Shown here in pieces: positions 34,645 through 43,160 of a DNA stretch of 64,000 bases (within the stretch, counting starts at the first letter, position 1; the number at the start of each line of letters is the position of its first letter). This stretch comes from Phycisphaerales bacterium (GTDB lineage Bacteria; Planctomycetota; Phycisphaerae; Phycisphaerales; UBA1924). The position numbers and the translations under genes are program-made. Under the pieces are notes generated by a model. The model had not been told where the DNA came from. It searched no databases and saw nothing but the letters and a program-made list of their open reading frames with translations. The DNA lies in the NCBI GenBank assembly GCA_020847175.1, contig JADLCM010000039.1, positions 62,001-126,000 of the forward strand, written 5' to 3'.

Positions 34645-35199
34645 ATGGGACGCCGACGGGTGCAACTCGGTCTGACGCCGGTGCGCGCCGGGTTCTCGCT
34701 CATCGAACTCGTCATCGTCATCGTCATCATCGGCATCATCGCCGCCATCGCCGTCCCGCGCATGGGCAAGCGGGCGGAGACGGCCCGGGTGGTGCGCCTG
34801 ATGGAGGACATGAACCGCTACCAGGAGGCGATCGAGCGCTACAAGATCGAGCATGGCGGGCGGTCCCCCGCGCACGATTCGACCGGCGCGCTCGACACCA
34901 GCGGCGACAACTTCATCGCCCGGCTCACCATGCCCACCGACGATGACGGCGCCCTCCGCGCCGGGGGCCTGTACGGGCCCTACCTGCGCGCCGCGCCATC
35001 GAACGCGGCCTCGCGGCTCGTCACCGTGCGCATCGGCGGCGCTGCCGCGGGCGCCGACACGCACGGCTGGCGGTTCGGCCCCAACACCGGCCTCATCGAG
35101 CCCGACAACCTCACCACCGTCGAGATCAAGAACGTGGGTGATGCCGTCGTCAGCCGGGGCAAGGTCGGCGGGTTCGAGGCCGTCGAAGACGGGCCCTGA
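34645..35199 (+). CDS. Pseudopilin-like protein
   Basis: The 184-residue protein has a prepilin leader with the processing site before Phe in VRAGFSLIELVIVIVIIGII (Glu5 present), and then a 35-residue helix (ETARVVRLMEDMNRYQEAIERYK). The mature C-terminal domain lacks H-X9-DG and resembles a minor GspG/H-type subunit. It would be cleaved by prepilin peptidase and inserted in a type II secretion or pilus-like fibre. The start at 34645 has only a weak ribosome binding site, and a TTG at 34615 in frame cannot be ruled out. No other secretion genes are adjacent. Confidence 0.85.
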   Translation: MGRRRVQLGLTPVRAGFSLIELVIVIVIIGIIAAIAVPRMGKRAETARVVRLMEDMNRYQEAIERYKIEHGGRSPAHDSTGALDTSGDNFIARLTMPTDDDGALRAGGLYGPYLRAAPSNAASRLVTVRIGGAAAGADTHGWRFGPNTGLIEPDNLTTVEIKNVGDAVVSRGKVGGFEAVEDGP

Positions 35200-35257
35200 T
35201 CGCCGCTCGACGGCGCCGGTGCGGCCCATCGCGTTCGCGTCCCGGGCGCAGCGCGCC

Positions 35258-35263
35258 CACAAT
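35258..35263 (+). promoter_or_regulatory. Putative -10 element CACAAT for the multi-HTH protein
   Basis: CACAAT ends 7 bases before ATG 35271. The earlier ATG at 35262 lies in this box, so the later start is preferred. Confidence 0.4.
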
Positions 35264-35270
35264 GGTGCCG

Positions 35271-36884
35271 ATGCCGCCCCTGCCGCGCCTTCGCGTCGCC
35301 GCCCTCAGCGACCTGCTCCAGCAGGTGCGGTTTGCGCCGCGTGAGGCGGTGCGACGCATGATCGAGCGAGCCGAGGCCTACGCGGCCTCGCTTGCCGATG
35401 AGGCGCTGGTGGATGAGTCCGACCTGGTGCGGGCGATCACGGGGTACGCGCCCGATCTCGCCGAGCCCGCGACGCTGGTGGGGGGCGCGCTCCTCGGCGA
35501 CCTCTCCCGCTTCGTAGAACTCCTGTGCGCTCAGGTCGCCCTCCGCCCCGACGAGGCGCCACCCGGCGCGCTCACGCCCGAGGCCCTGCAGGCCCGCTGG
35601 AACGTGAGCCGCAAGACCATTGATCGGTGGCGGGCGCGGGGCCTGGTGGCGCGCCGGGTGTCGGCGCGACCCGGGCACGCGCAGATCGTCTTCGCCCCGG
35701 CGAGCGCCGAGGCGTTCGAGGCCCGGGCCGGCGGGCTCATCCGGCGCGCATCCGGCTTCTCGCGCATGGACGATGCGCTCCGGGCCCGTGTCGTGCGCCA
35801 CGCCGGGCGATATCGCCGGCGCTTCGGGTGCTCGCTCAACCAGGTCGCGCTGCGGCTCGCGCAGCGATACGGCCGGAGCCACGAGGCGGTGCGCCAGGTG
35901 CTGCTTCAGCACGACCGGGGCCCCGCGCCGATCTTCCGCCAGGCCGGGCCCATGACCGCGCGCCACCAGCGCCTGTGCCTGCGCGCCTGGCGACGGGGCA
36001 TCGACGCCCCCGAACTCGCCCGTCGCCTCGGGCGCTCGCCCGCGGCCATCCGGCGCGCGGTGAACATGGCCCGCCTCGACTTCCTCCGGGCGCTCGATCT
36101 CCCCGCCGGTCCCGGCGAGCCTTCAGAAGACGTCATCGGCGCACCCCCCGCGCGCGAAGGGCTGCGCCTGTCGTCTCCTCGCGACCTCGCCTCGTTCCTC
36201 GCCTTCGGAGCCTCGGTCGGCGCGCCCGTGGCGGCGGAGGAGCGGGCCCGGGCCCTGGCGATCGTTCACCTTCAGGCCCGCGCGCAGCAGACCATCGCAC
36301 GCATCCACGCCATCAATCCCGAGGCGGGGATGCTCGACGAGGCCGAGACCGACCTGCGGCTGGCTTCTCGCCTCATCGCCGCCCAGGTGCGTGCGCAACT
36401 GCCGACCGTGCTGCGGGCCCTGCGCGACCGGCTCAACCGGCCTTTCGAAGAACTCCGCGGGCCCGTGCTCCTCGCGCTGCTCACCGGAGCGCTCGGGGCG
36501 GCGGCCCGCGCCGCGCGGGAGTTCGATCCGGGCGTGGGCGGGCGACTCGCCGCGCGGGTCTCCCTGGCGGTTTCGCGCGCCTGCGAGCCGCACCTGGACC
36601 GGGTGCCCGCGCCGGCGCCGGGCCTGGCCCGGGCCCTGCCTCGCCTTGTGCCGGGCGTCCTGCTCCCGGACTGGACCAGGCGGGTCGCGCCCTGGCAGCC
36701 GGAACTCGAACTTCGCCCCGGCCTGCTGGAGGCCGCGGGGGGGCTCGGCGCGCCGCTGGGCGTGCTGCTCACTCGCCGTTTCGGGCCTGAACCCGTTACG
36801 CTCGCCCTCGCCGCGGCGCCGCTCGGGGCATCGGCGGCGGCGCGTCTCGAGCGCCGGGCGCTCCGGGCCGCGCGCGGCGCATAA
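35271..36884 (+). CDS. Multi-helix-turn-helix DNA-binding protein of unknown family
   Basis: The 537-residue soluble protein has several HTH-like units. ALTPEALQARWNVSRKTIDRW at about 98-118 is a MerR/excisionase-style motif, with a following Arg-rich wing. A CSLNQVALRLAQRYGRSHEAVRQVL segment at about 190-214 looks like a sigma-region-4-like HTH, and GIDAPELARRLGRSPAAIRRAVNM at about 240-263 is another. The C-terminal ~250 residues are Ala/Arg/Leu-rich helices with no known domain. It lacks sigma-70 region 2, so it is not a standard sigma factor. A transcription regulator or an RNA polymerase-associated protein is plausible. It sits between a pseudopilin and a PEP-CTERM gene, without further clues. 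Confidence 0.75.
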   Translation: MPPLPRLRVAALSDLLQQVRFAPREAVRRMIERAEAYAASLADEALVDESDLVRAITGYAPDLAEPATLVGGALLGDLSRFVELLCAQVALRPDEAPPGALTPEALQARWNVSRKTIDRWRARGLVARRVSARPGHAQIVFAPASAEAFEARAGGLIRRASGFSRMDDALRARVVRHAGRYRRRFGCSLNQVALRLAQRYGRSHEAVRQVLLQHDRGPAPIFRQAGPMTARHQRLCLRAWRRGIDAPELARRLGRSPAAIRRAVNMARLDFLRALDLPAGPGEPSEDVIGAPPAREGLRLSSPRDLASFLAFGASVGAPVAAEERARALAIVHLQARAQQTIARIHAINPEAGMLDEAETDLRLASRLIAAQVRAQLPTVLRALRDRLNRPFEELRGPVLLALLTGALGAAARAAREFDPGVGGRLAARVSLAVSRACEPHLDRVPAPAPGLARALPRLVPGVLLPDWTRRVAPWQPELELRPGLLEAAGGLGAPLGVLLTRRFGPEPVTLALAAAPLGASAAARLERRALRAARGA

Positions 36885-36919
36885 AAAAGCGCACGGGGCG
36901 CCAGAGGCACCCCGTACGC
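36883..36919 (-). terminator. Rho-independent terminator of the PEP-CTERM-like gene
   Basis: Read on the minus strand, a 14-bp stem (two G-U pairs) with a TCT loop is followed by six T residues. It begins 24 bases after the stop of the gene at 36943. Confidence 0.85.
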
Positions 36920-36942
36920 GAGAGATAGGTCAGGCGAAGAAC

Positions 36943-37626
36943 TCAGCGGCGACGACGGCCAATGGCCAGGCCCCCGAGGCCGATCACCGCGAGGCCGGCG
37001 GGCGCGGGCACCGCGGTGGCGCGGAGCATCCACACGCCGGGGATGCCGATCGAGTCCATCTCAAGGGCCGAACCGAGATCGACCGACGCCGAGCCGACGT
37101 TCACCCACGAGCGCCCGAGCGAAGGGCTGGACGCATCGAGCGAAGCGGGGAAGGTGCCCGCGGCGTGAGTCAGGGAGACGCCGATCCAGAAGACGGGCTG
37201 GCCCACCGTTGCGCTGATCGCGACGCTCTGGAAGGTGTCGTTGTCGATGTTCGCGCCGTTGACGGTCGTGAACACCGTGGCCAGCAGGGTTGCGCCGTTG
37301 GTGGGGTTCGTGTCGTTGTCTTCCCACACCGCGACTTCAAGGGCCTCGCCACCGACCAGGCCCGAGGTGCCCGCGAAGGCGGCGGTGCCGAAGGTGACTT
37401 CGACGGAAGTGATCTGGTTGTTCGCGGTGGTGTTGAACCCGTTCCACCAGGCGAGCGAGCCGCCGGAGGTGAGCCCCACGCTGTTCTCCGAAACGCCGTC
37501 ATCCCACAGGTAGGTGCTCACGGCGGGGCCGACACTTCCGCCCCCGGTGTTGTTGGGGAGGGAGGACGAGAACTGGGCCGACGCCGCGCCCGCGAGCGCA
37601 GCAACGATCAAAGCCGAACGAAGCAT
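36943..37626 (-). CDS. Exported protein with PEP-CTERM-like sorting tail
   Basis: The 227-residue product has a short signal peptide (MLRSALIVAALAGAASAQF) and a beta-sandwich-like ectodomain rich in Thr, Ser and Gly (AWWNGFNTTANNQITSVEV, FWIGVSLTHAAGTFP). The C-terminus reads VPAPAGLAVIGLGGLAIGRRRR, in which PAPAG replaces PEP before the hydrophobic helix and Arg cluster. This should direct it to an exosortase-type system and the cell surface. GAGGAG precedes the ATG, and a strong terminator follows, so it is monocistronic. A perfect palindrome lies about 155 bases upstream. Function is unknown. Confidence 0.88.
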   Translation of the reverse strand: MLRSALIVAALAGAASAQFSSSLPNNTGGGSVGPAVSTYLWDDGVSENSVGLTSGGSLAWWNGFNTTANNQITSVEVTFGTAAFAGTSGLVGGEALEVAVWEDNDTNPTNGATLLATVFTTVNGANIDNDTFQSVAISATVGQPVFWIGVSLTHAAGTFPASLDASSPSLGRSWVNVGSASVDLGSALEMDSIGIPGVWMLRATAVPAPAGLAVIGLGGLAIGRRRR

Positions 37627-37780
37627 GTCTGTCTCCTCTTACTCTCTGCATCCTTGGCGCTGCGGCGGAAGACACTCCTCCTCCCTCAGCGCCCTGTCTC
37701 TGCCGCACAGTCCGGTTTCCCGGGGAGCGGCTCTCCAAGACCGAAGCATACCGGTTCGAACTCAGTCGGTGTACGTGAAT

Positions 37781-37798
37781 TGGTCAAAATATTGACCA
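37781..37798. promoter_or_regulatory. Perfect palindrome TGGTCAA-AATA-TTGACCA, candidate operator
   Basis: Two 7-base arms flank a 4-base AT spacer in the AT-richer 286-base region between upp and the PEP-CTERM-like gene. On the minus strand TTGACC could also be a -35 hexamer for the gene ending at 36943. The regulator is unknown. Confidence 0.5.
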
Positions 37799-37912
37799 CT
37801 TCTGTGGCAATTTCCAGATTTGACGATTGTTCGGTTCTCGGAACTAGCGAAACCCCCAGTATTGTCGGCTGGAATACGCGGCAAGTGCGGGAAATGAGAG
37901 AGCGCGACGTAC

Positions 37913-38545
37913 TCATTCGGTGCCGTACATTCGGTCCCCCGCGTCGCCGAGCCCGGGCAGAATGAACCCCCGGCTATTGAGCCCGCGGTCGAGTGCGGCG
38001 GCGTAGATGCGCACCTCGGGGTGTTCGCGCCCCATGCGCGCCACGCCCTCGGGCGAGGCGACGAGGCAGAGCATGCGCAGATCGCGGACACCCGCCTCGC
38101 GGAGGATCGTCGCCGCCTGGCAGGCGCTGCCCCCGGTGGCGAGCATGGGGTCAACGAGGAGAACAGGCCCGGCGTGCAGGTCGCGCGGGAGTTTGCGCAG
38201 GTACACCACCGGTTCAAGGGTCTGCTCGTCACGGGCCAGGCCGAGGTGCCCCACGCGCGCCTCGGGCATGACTTCGAGAATGCCCTCGGTCATGCACAGG
38301 CCCGAGCGCAGGATGGGCACGAGGGTGATCGAGGCGCTCAGCCGCCGCCCGCGCGTGCGCTCGATGGGGGTCTGGATGTCGATCTCGGCGGTGGGGAGCG
38401 AGCGGGTGGCCTCAAAGACCATGAGCCCGGCGATCTGGGCGAGCAGGGCCCGGAAGGGCCGGTGGCTGGTCGCGATGTCGCGGATGTACCCGAGCTTGTG
38501 CTGGATGAGGGGGTGATCGAAGACCACGAGATTGGCTGCGGACAT
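37913..38545 (-). CDS. upp: Uracil phosphoribosyltransferase
   Basis: Upp makes UMP from uracil and PRPP in pyrimidine salvage. The 210-residue protein has the expected N-terminal LVVFDHPLIQHKLGYIRD, the flexible arm, ITLVPILRSGLCMTEGILEV, the PRPP-binding loop VLLVDPMLATGGSACQA, and the C-terminal uracil-binding region ILPGLGDAGDRMYGT. All key segments are intact and the length is normal. ATG 38545 lies 6 bases after a TAGCCT box without a ribosome binding site. The T6SS operon is divergent from it. Confidence 0.97.
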   Translation of the reverse strand: MSAANLVVFDHPLIQHKLGYIRDIATSHRPFRALLAQIAGLMVFEATRSLPTAEIDIQTPIERTRGRRLSASITLVPILRSGLCMTEGILEVMPEARVGHLGLARDEQTLEPVVYLRKLPRDLHAGPVLLVDPMLATGGSACQAATILREAGVRDLRMLCLVASPEGVARMGREHPEVRIYAAALDRGLNSRGFILPGLGDAGDRMYGTE

Positions 38546-38551
38546 ACGCGC

Positions 38552-38557
38552 AGGCTA
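38552..38557 (-). promoter_or_regulatory. Putative -10 element TAGCCT for upp
   Basis: On the minus strand TAGCCT ends 6 bases before ATG 38545. Confidence 0.5.
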
Positions 38558-38694
38558 TCACACCGACCGGGGACGAGGGCCGAGCACCACAAACCTTCGC
38601 CCGTCACGCCGGGCCCGCGCGCCCGGAGCCGCGCCGGCGGGCAGCAGAAGCGCCGGGGCGATACAGTGCCCGGCACCCACACGCCGGAGGGGCC

Positions 38695-39495
38695 ATGAAC
38701 GCCGAAACGCTGGTCAAAGAAGGCAAGCTGGACGAGGCGCTCGCCGCCCTCAAGCAGGAGGTGCGGGCCAAGGCCGGTGATGCGCGCCTGCGGGTCTTTC
38801 TCTTCCAGCTCCAGGCGGTGATGGGGGCGTGGGAAGGGGCGATGACGCAACTCAACGTGGCGGCGGACCTCGACGCGGCCAACAGCATGATGGCCCAGGT
38901 CTGCCGCCCGGCCCTCCAGGCCGAGGCCCTGCGCGCCGAGGTCTTCAAGGGGCAGCGGGCCCCGCTGGTCTTCGGCGAGCCCGAGCCGTGGATCGGCCCC
39001 CTGGTGCAGGCGGCGATGCTCTTCGGGCAGGGAAAGTTCGAGGCCGGGGCCGCGCTCCGCGACCAGGCCTTCGATCTCGCCCCCGCGCGGGCGGGGATGA
39101 TCAACGACGAGCGTTTCGAGTGGCTCGCCGACGCCGACGGGCGGATGGGCCCGGTGGTCGAGGCGCTCATCGAGGGGCGGTACTACTGGGTGCCGCTCAC
39201 CCGGGTCCATGAACTGCGCGTCGATGCGCCGACCGACCTGCGCGACCTCATCTGGACACCCGCGACATTCCGCTGGACGAACGGGGGCGAGTCGGTGGCG
39301 CTGCTCTTCGCGCGCTATCCCGGCAGCGAGTCGAGCCGCGATCCGCGCGTGCGCCTCGGGCGCGCGACCGAGTGGGCCGAGCGCGAGGCCGGGGTGGTGA
39401 CGGGCCTGGGGCAGCGGATGCTCGCGACCGACGCGGGGGAGTACCCGATGCTGGAGGCGCGCCTGGTGAGGTTCGAGGAGGCCTCGGGTGGCTGA
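38695..39495 (+). CDS. tagJ: Type VI secretion accessory protein TagJ/ImpE
   Basis: The 266-residue protein has the ImpE/TagJ layout. The N-terminal TPR-like helices (LVKEGKLDEALAALKQEVRA, then RVFLFQLQAVMGAWEGAMTQL) are followed by the conserved DERFEWLADADGRMGPVVEALIEGRYYWVPL. The C-terminal beta domain contains LRDLIWTPATFRW. TagJ binds the sheath protein TssB and modulates sheath recycling in some type VI systems. GGAGG 5 bases before the ATG is a good ribosome binding site, and TACAGT at 38662-38667 is a likely -10 element. It overlaps tssE by 8 bases and heads the operon tagJ-tssE-tssF-tssG. Confidence 0.92.
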   Translation: MNAETLVKEGKLDEALAALKQEVRAKAGDARLRVFLFQLQAVMGAWEGAMTQLNVAADLDAANSMMAQVCRPALQAEALRAEVFKGQRAPLVFGEPEPWIGPLVQAAMLFGQGKFEAGAALRDQAFDLAPARAGMINDERFEWLADADGRMGPVVEALIEGRYYWVPLTRVHELRVDAPTDLRDLIWTPATFRWTNGGESVALLFARYPGSESSRDPRVRLGRATEWAEREAGVVTGLGQRMLATDAGEYPMLEARLVRFEEASGG

Positions 39496-39994
39496 ACTCC
39501 TCCCCAGCGAACGCCTGCAGCCCTGCCTGATCGACCGCCTCGTGGACGACGAGCCGGAGAAGCAGAAGGAGCCGCGCGAGCGCCGGGTCTTCTCGATGCG
39601 CCAGCTCCGGGCGGCGGTGCTGCGCGACCTCTCGTGGCTGCTCAACGCGTCCAGCAAGGGCAACACCGGGGAACTCACCGACTTCCCGGAGGCGTCGATG
39701 AGCGTGATCAACTACGGAATGCCCGACTACACGGGGCGCACGGTCTCGGTGCTCACGCCGGGTGAACTGGAGCAGGCGATCCGCAAGGCGATCGAGTTCT
39801 TCGAGCCGCGCATCCTGCGCGGGAGCCTGCGGGTCACGACGGCGCCGCGCCGGGAACAGCCCGGGTTCAACACGGTGGCGATCGAGGTGAACGGGGACAT
39901 GTGGGCTCAGCCCGTGCCCGAGCACCTGCTGCTGCGGACGGAGGTGGACCTGGAGACGGGCCAGTGCCGCCTGCGGGAGGCGAGCCGTGGATAG
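39488..39994 (+). CDS. tssE: Type VI secretion baseplate subunit TssE (gp25-like)
   Basis: The 168-residue protein is a GPW/gp25-family member with the core RQLRAAVLRDLSWLLNASSK, then VINYGMPDYTG and LEQAIRKAIEFFEPRILRGS, and the closing strands VAIEVNGDMWAQPVPEHLLL. TssE is a wedge subunit of the T6SS baseplate that nucleates the contractile sheath. The usual LLNTRR turn reads LLNASSKGN here, a mild variation. It overlaps tagJ upstream and tssF downstream by 8 bases each, indicating coupled translation. Confidence 0.94.
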   Translation: MAELLPSERLQPCLIDRLVDDEPEKQKEPRERRVFSMRQLRAAVLRDLSWLLNASSKGNTGELTDFPEASMSVINYGMPDYTGRTVSVLTPGELEQAIRKAIEFFEPRILRGSLRVTTAPRREQPGFNTVAIEVNGDMWAQPVPEHLLLRTEVDLETGQCRLREASRG

Positions 39995-41912
39995 GCGCCT
40001 GCTGCGGTACTACGAGCGAGAGCTGGCGCATCTCCGCAAGAGCGCCGGGGAGTATGCGCGCGAGTTTCCGAAGATCGCCAAGCGCCTGGAACTGGACGAG
40101 AACGAGTGCCCCGACCCGTACGTCGAGCGCCTGCTGGAAGGGTTCGCCTTTCTCGCGGCACGGGTGCAGCTGAAACTGGACGCAGAGTTTCCGCGCTTCA
40201 CGCAGCACCTGCTTGAGGCCGTCTACCCCCAGTACCTGGCGCCCTTGCCCTCGATGTGCATCACGCAGTTCACGCCCGACCATCACGACGCGGCCCTCGC
40301 ACCGGGGCTCAAGGTGCCGCGGGGCACGCCCCTGCGCAGCACCATCGGCAAGGGCGAGCGCACGGCGTGCGAGTTCCGCACGGGGCACGAGATCACGCTC
40401 CTCCCGCTGCGTCTCACCGAGGCGCAGTACTACACCCGCGAGATGGGCGTGCTCGACCTGCCGGGCGACGTGCTGGGGCGCGCGGGGGCCCGCTCGGCGC
40501 TCCGCGTGCGCCTCGAGGCCACGGCGGGGCTGACGTTTGCGGAGCTCGCGCTGGGCGACCTCGGCCTGCACTTCGCCGGGGCGGACCAGACCCCCATGCG
40601 CCTGCACGAACTGCTGCTCACCCGGTGCGCGGGCGTGGTGGTGCGCCCCCCCGGCAAGCCCGCGCCCTGGACGCGGATCATCCCGGGGTCGAACGTGGCG
40701 CCGGTGGGCTACGAAGACGACCAGGCCCTCCTGCCCCTGTCGCCGCGCTCGTTCCACGGCTACCGGCTGCTGCACGAATACTTCGCCCTGCCCCAGCGCT
40801 ACCTGTTCGCCGACGTGCGCGGCCTCGGGACGGTGATCCGGGGGGCGCAGGCGAAGGTGAAGGAGCTCGACGTCATCTTCGTCTGCGACCAGGAGGACCG
40901 GGCGCTCGAGGGCATGGTCTCGGCGACCAACGTGCAGCTCTTCTGCGTGCCGGCGATCAATCTCTTCCCGCGCCGGGCCGACCGCATTCACGTGAGCGAC
41001 GCCGAGTGGGAGTATCACGTAGTGCCCGACCGCACCCGCCCTATGGACTACGAGATCTTCGACGTGCTCGGCGTCGAGGGGTACGGCGAAAAGGGCGAGG
41101 AGCAGCAGCGTTTCCGCCCGTTCTACGCCGCCAGCGACTTCTCTGACGCCCAGGGCGAGGCGTACTTCGCGCTGTCGAGGCGCCCCCGGAGTCTCACCGA
41201 CCGCGAGAAGCGCAAGGCCGTGGACGAACGCACCGGCGTCTTCCAGTCCACCAGCCTCACCTACCACGGTTCGGAGGTGTTCGTCTCGATCGTGGACTCG
41301 AAGAACGCCCCCTTCCGCTCCGACCTGCGCCAACTCGGCGTCGAAGCCCTGTGCACCAACCGGCACCTTCCCGTGATGATGCCCCTGGGCCCCGGGGCGG
41401 GGCGAACCGACTTCACCACCGATCTCGGGCCTTCGGTGCAGTCGGTGCGCGTGCTGGGCAAGGCCACCCGTCCGCGCGAGAGTTTCGGCGAAGGCGAGAC
41501 CGCGTGGCGCCTCATCAGCCATCTCACCCTCAACTACCTCTCCCTCGTCGATGCCTCCGACGAGCGCGTCGGGGCCGCGGCTCTCCGCGATCTTCTGCGC
41601 CTCTACGCCGACGCCTCCGACCCCGTCGCCCGCAAGCAGGTGGACGGCGTCCGCAGTGTGACCTCCCGGCCCGTGGTGCGGCGCGTCAGCACGCCCGGGC
41701 CCATCGCCTTCGCCCGGGGGCTCGAGATCGAAGTCACACTGGACGATGCCATGTTCGAGGGCGTCGGCATTCATGTCCTCGCGGGGGCGCTCGAACGCTT
41801 CTTCAGCAAGTACGTCTCGATCAACTCGTTCACCGAAACCGTGCTCCGCTCCAGCGAGCGAGGGGTCATCAAGCGATGGGCGGCGAGGATCGGACAGCGA
41901 GCGATCGTCTGA
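39987..41912 (+). CDS. tssF: Type VI secretion baseplate subunit TssF
   Basis: The 641-residue product shows the family N-terminus LLRYYERELAHLRKSAGEYA, then FPKIAKRLELDENECPDPYVERLLEGFAFL, HLLEAVYPQYLAPLPSM and the conserved FPRRADRIHVSDAEWEYHVV. The remaining beta-rich wedge follows. TssF dimers with TssG form the arms of the baseplate wedge. The length is normal. The gene overlaps tssE (8 bases) and tssG (37 bases). Confidence 0.95.
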   Translation: MDRRLLRYYERELAHLRKSAGEYAREFPKIAKRLELDENECPDPYVERLLEGFAFLAARVQLKLDAEFPRFTQHLLEAVYPQYLAPLPSMCITQFTPDHHDAALAPGLKVPRGTPLRSTIGKGERTACEFRTGHEITLLPLRLTEAQYYTREMGVLDLPGDVLGRAGARSALRVRLEATAGLTFAELALGDLGLHFAGADQTPMRLHELLLTRCAGVVVRPPGKPAPWTRIIPGSNVAPVGYEDDQALLPLSPRSFHGYRLLHEYFALPQRYLFADVRGLGTVIRGAQAKVKELDVIFVCDQEDRALEGMVSATNVQLFCVPAINLFPRRADRIHVSDAEWEYHVVPDRTRPMDYEIFDVLGVEGYGEKGEEQQRFRPFYAASDFSDAQGEAYFALSRRPRSLTDREKRKAVDERTGVFQSTSLTYHGSEVFVSIVDSKNAPFRSDLRQLGVEALCTNRHLPVMMPLGPGAGRTDFTTDLGPSVQSVRVLGKATRPRESFGEGETAWRLISHLTLNYLSLVDASDERVGAAALRDLLRLYADASDPVARKQVDGVRSVTSRPVVRRVSTPGPIAFARGLEIEVTLDDAMFEGVGIHVLAGALERFFSKYVSINSFTETVLRSSERGVIKRWAARIGQRAIV

Positions 41913-42982
41913 CCGCGGCGGATGCGCCCCCGGGCGCCCCCGCCCCGGATGACCCGTTCGCGGGCCCGGCGTGGCGCGATGCGCCCGCGATCAGCGTCCT
42001 GCTCGAGGAGATCCGCGCCGACCCCTTCAACTACGACTTTCTCGCCGTCGTGCGCCGCCTGGAGTGCCTGGCGAGCGACCGGCCCCGCACGGGCACCAGC
42101 ACCAGCCCGGCGGGCGATGTCGTCCGGTTCGGGCAGGAACCCTCGCTGGCCTTCGCGCCCTCTGGGCTGCGCGCCGTGGAGGATCCGTTCGCGACCCGTC
42201 CGCCGCGCATCGTGCAGGCGATCTTCGGCTTGCTCGGGCCCAACGGCCCCCTGCCCCTGCACCTCACCGACTTCATCCGCGAGCGGGTGATCCATGTGAA
42301 GGACCGGAGCCTGCTCCGGTTCCTCGACCTCTTCCATCACCGGCTCACCGCGATGTTCTACCGCGCGTGGGCGCTCAACCAGCCCGTCACCCACCGCGAC
42401 CGCCCGGGCGATGATCGCTTCGCGCGCTACGTCGCGAGCCTGTGCGGCCTGGGGATGGACCCGCTCCTGGAGCGCGACCAGGCCCCGGACCTCGCGAAGT
42501 TCCACTACGCCGGGCGACTCGGGCTGCACACGAGGAACGCCGAAGGCCTCGCCTGCATCGTCGAGGATTTCTTCAAAGTGCCCTGCCGACTGACTCAGTT
42601 TGTGGGGCAGTGGATGGAACTCCCCCCTGATGCGCAGTGCCGCCTCGGCGCCGGCCCGGCCACGGGGCAATTGGGGCGGAGCGTGATCGTGGGGCGGAAG
42701 TTCTGGGAGTGCCAGCAGAAGTTCCGCTTCGAGCTCGGGCCGATGAGCCTCCGCGACTTCGAGCGGTTCCTGCCCTCGGGCACGAGTTTCGGGCGGCTGG
42801 TCGCCTGGGTGCGGAACTACACCTGCGATGAGTATTCATGGGATGCACGCCTGATCCTGAAGGCCGCCGATGTGCCGCGCACCCGCCTCGGCGGCTTCGG
42901 TCGCCTCGGGTGGACGACGTGGCTCTCGACCGCGCCCTTCACGCGCGATGCGGCGGACCTCGTCCTCCAGCCGCGCGCCTAG
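41876..42982 (+). CDS. tssG: Type VI secretion baseplate subunit TssG
   Basis: The 368-residue protein has the TssG signatures PFNYDFLAVVRRLECLA, VRFGQEPSLAFAPS, FGLLGPNGPLPLHLTDFIRE and LRFLDLFHHRLTAMFYRAW. The C-terminal segment is LGRSVIVGRKFWECQQKFRFELGPM. TssG pairs with TssF in the baseplate wedge. The start is inside tssF, in the only frame position that gives a full N-terminus, although its ribosome binding site is weak. It ends the four-gene T6SS operon. No sheath, ring, effector or membrane-complex genes follow. Confidence 0.94.
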   Translation: MGGEDRTASDRLTAADAPPGAPAPDDPFAGPAWRDAPAISVLLEEIRADPFNYDFLAVVRRLECLASDRPRTGTSTSPAGDVVRFGQEPSLAFAPSGLRAVEDPFATRPPRIVQAIFGLLGPNGPLPLHLTDFIRERVIHVKDRSLLRFLDLFHHRLTAMFYRAWALNQPVTHRDRPGDDRFARYVASLCGLGMDPLLERDQAPDLAKFHYAGRLGLHTRNAEGLACIVEDFFKVPCRLTQFVGQWMELPPDAQCRLGAGPATGQLGRSVIVGRKFWECQQKFRFELGPMSLRDFERFLPSGTSFGRLVAWVRNYTCDEYSWDARLILKAADVPRTRLGGFGRLGWTTWLSTAPFTRDAADLVLQPRA

Positions 42983-43160
42983 GGGCGCTCCGCCCGCATC
43001 CCGGCTCCTCATCGTGCCGGCGTCGCATGGGGTCCTCGCCCGGCGCGCATCCGGCCGCGGCGGCGGCACCCGGGCAGCCGGGGCCGCCGGGGCGTGGGCA
43101 TCCTCGACCGCGCGCTAGCATCTCCGCCCCGGGCCGGGGCCGGTCAAGGAGCGCACGGGC

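Noticed and set aside
38695-42982. Interpretation as a phage tail or extracellular contractile injection system
   Set aside because: TagJ/ImpE, TssF and TssG are T6SS-specific, and the gene order fits T6SS operons.
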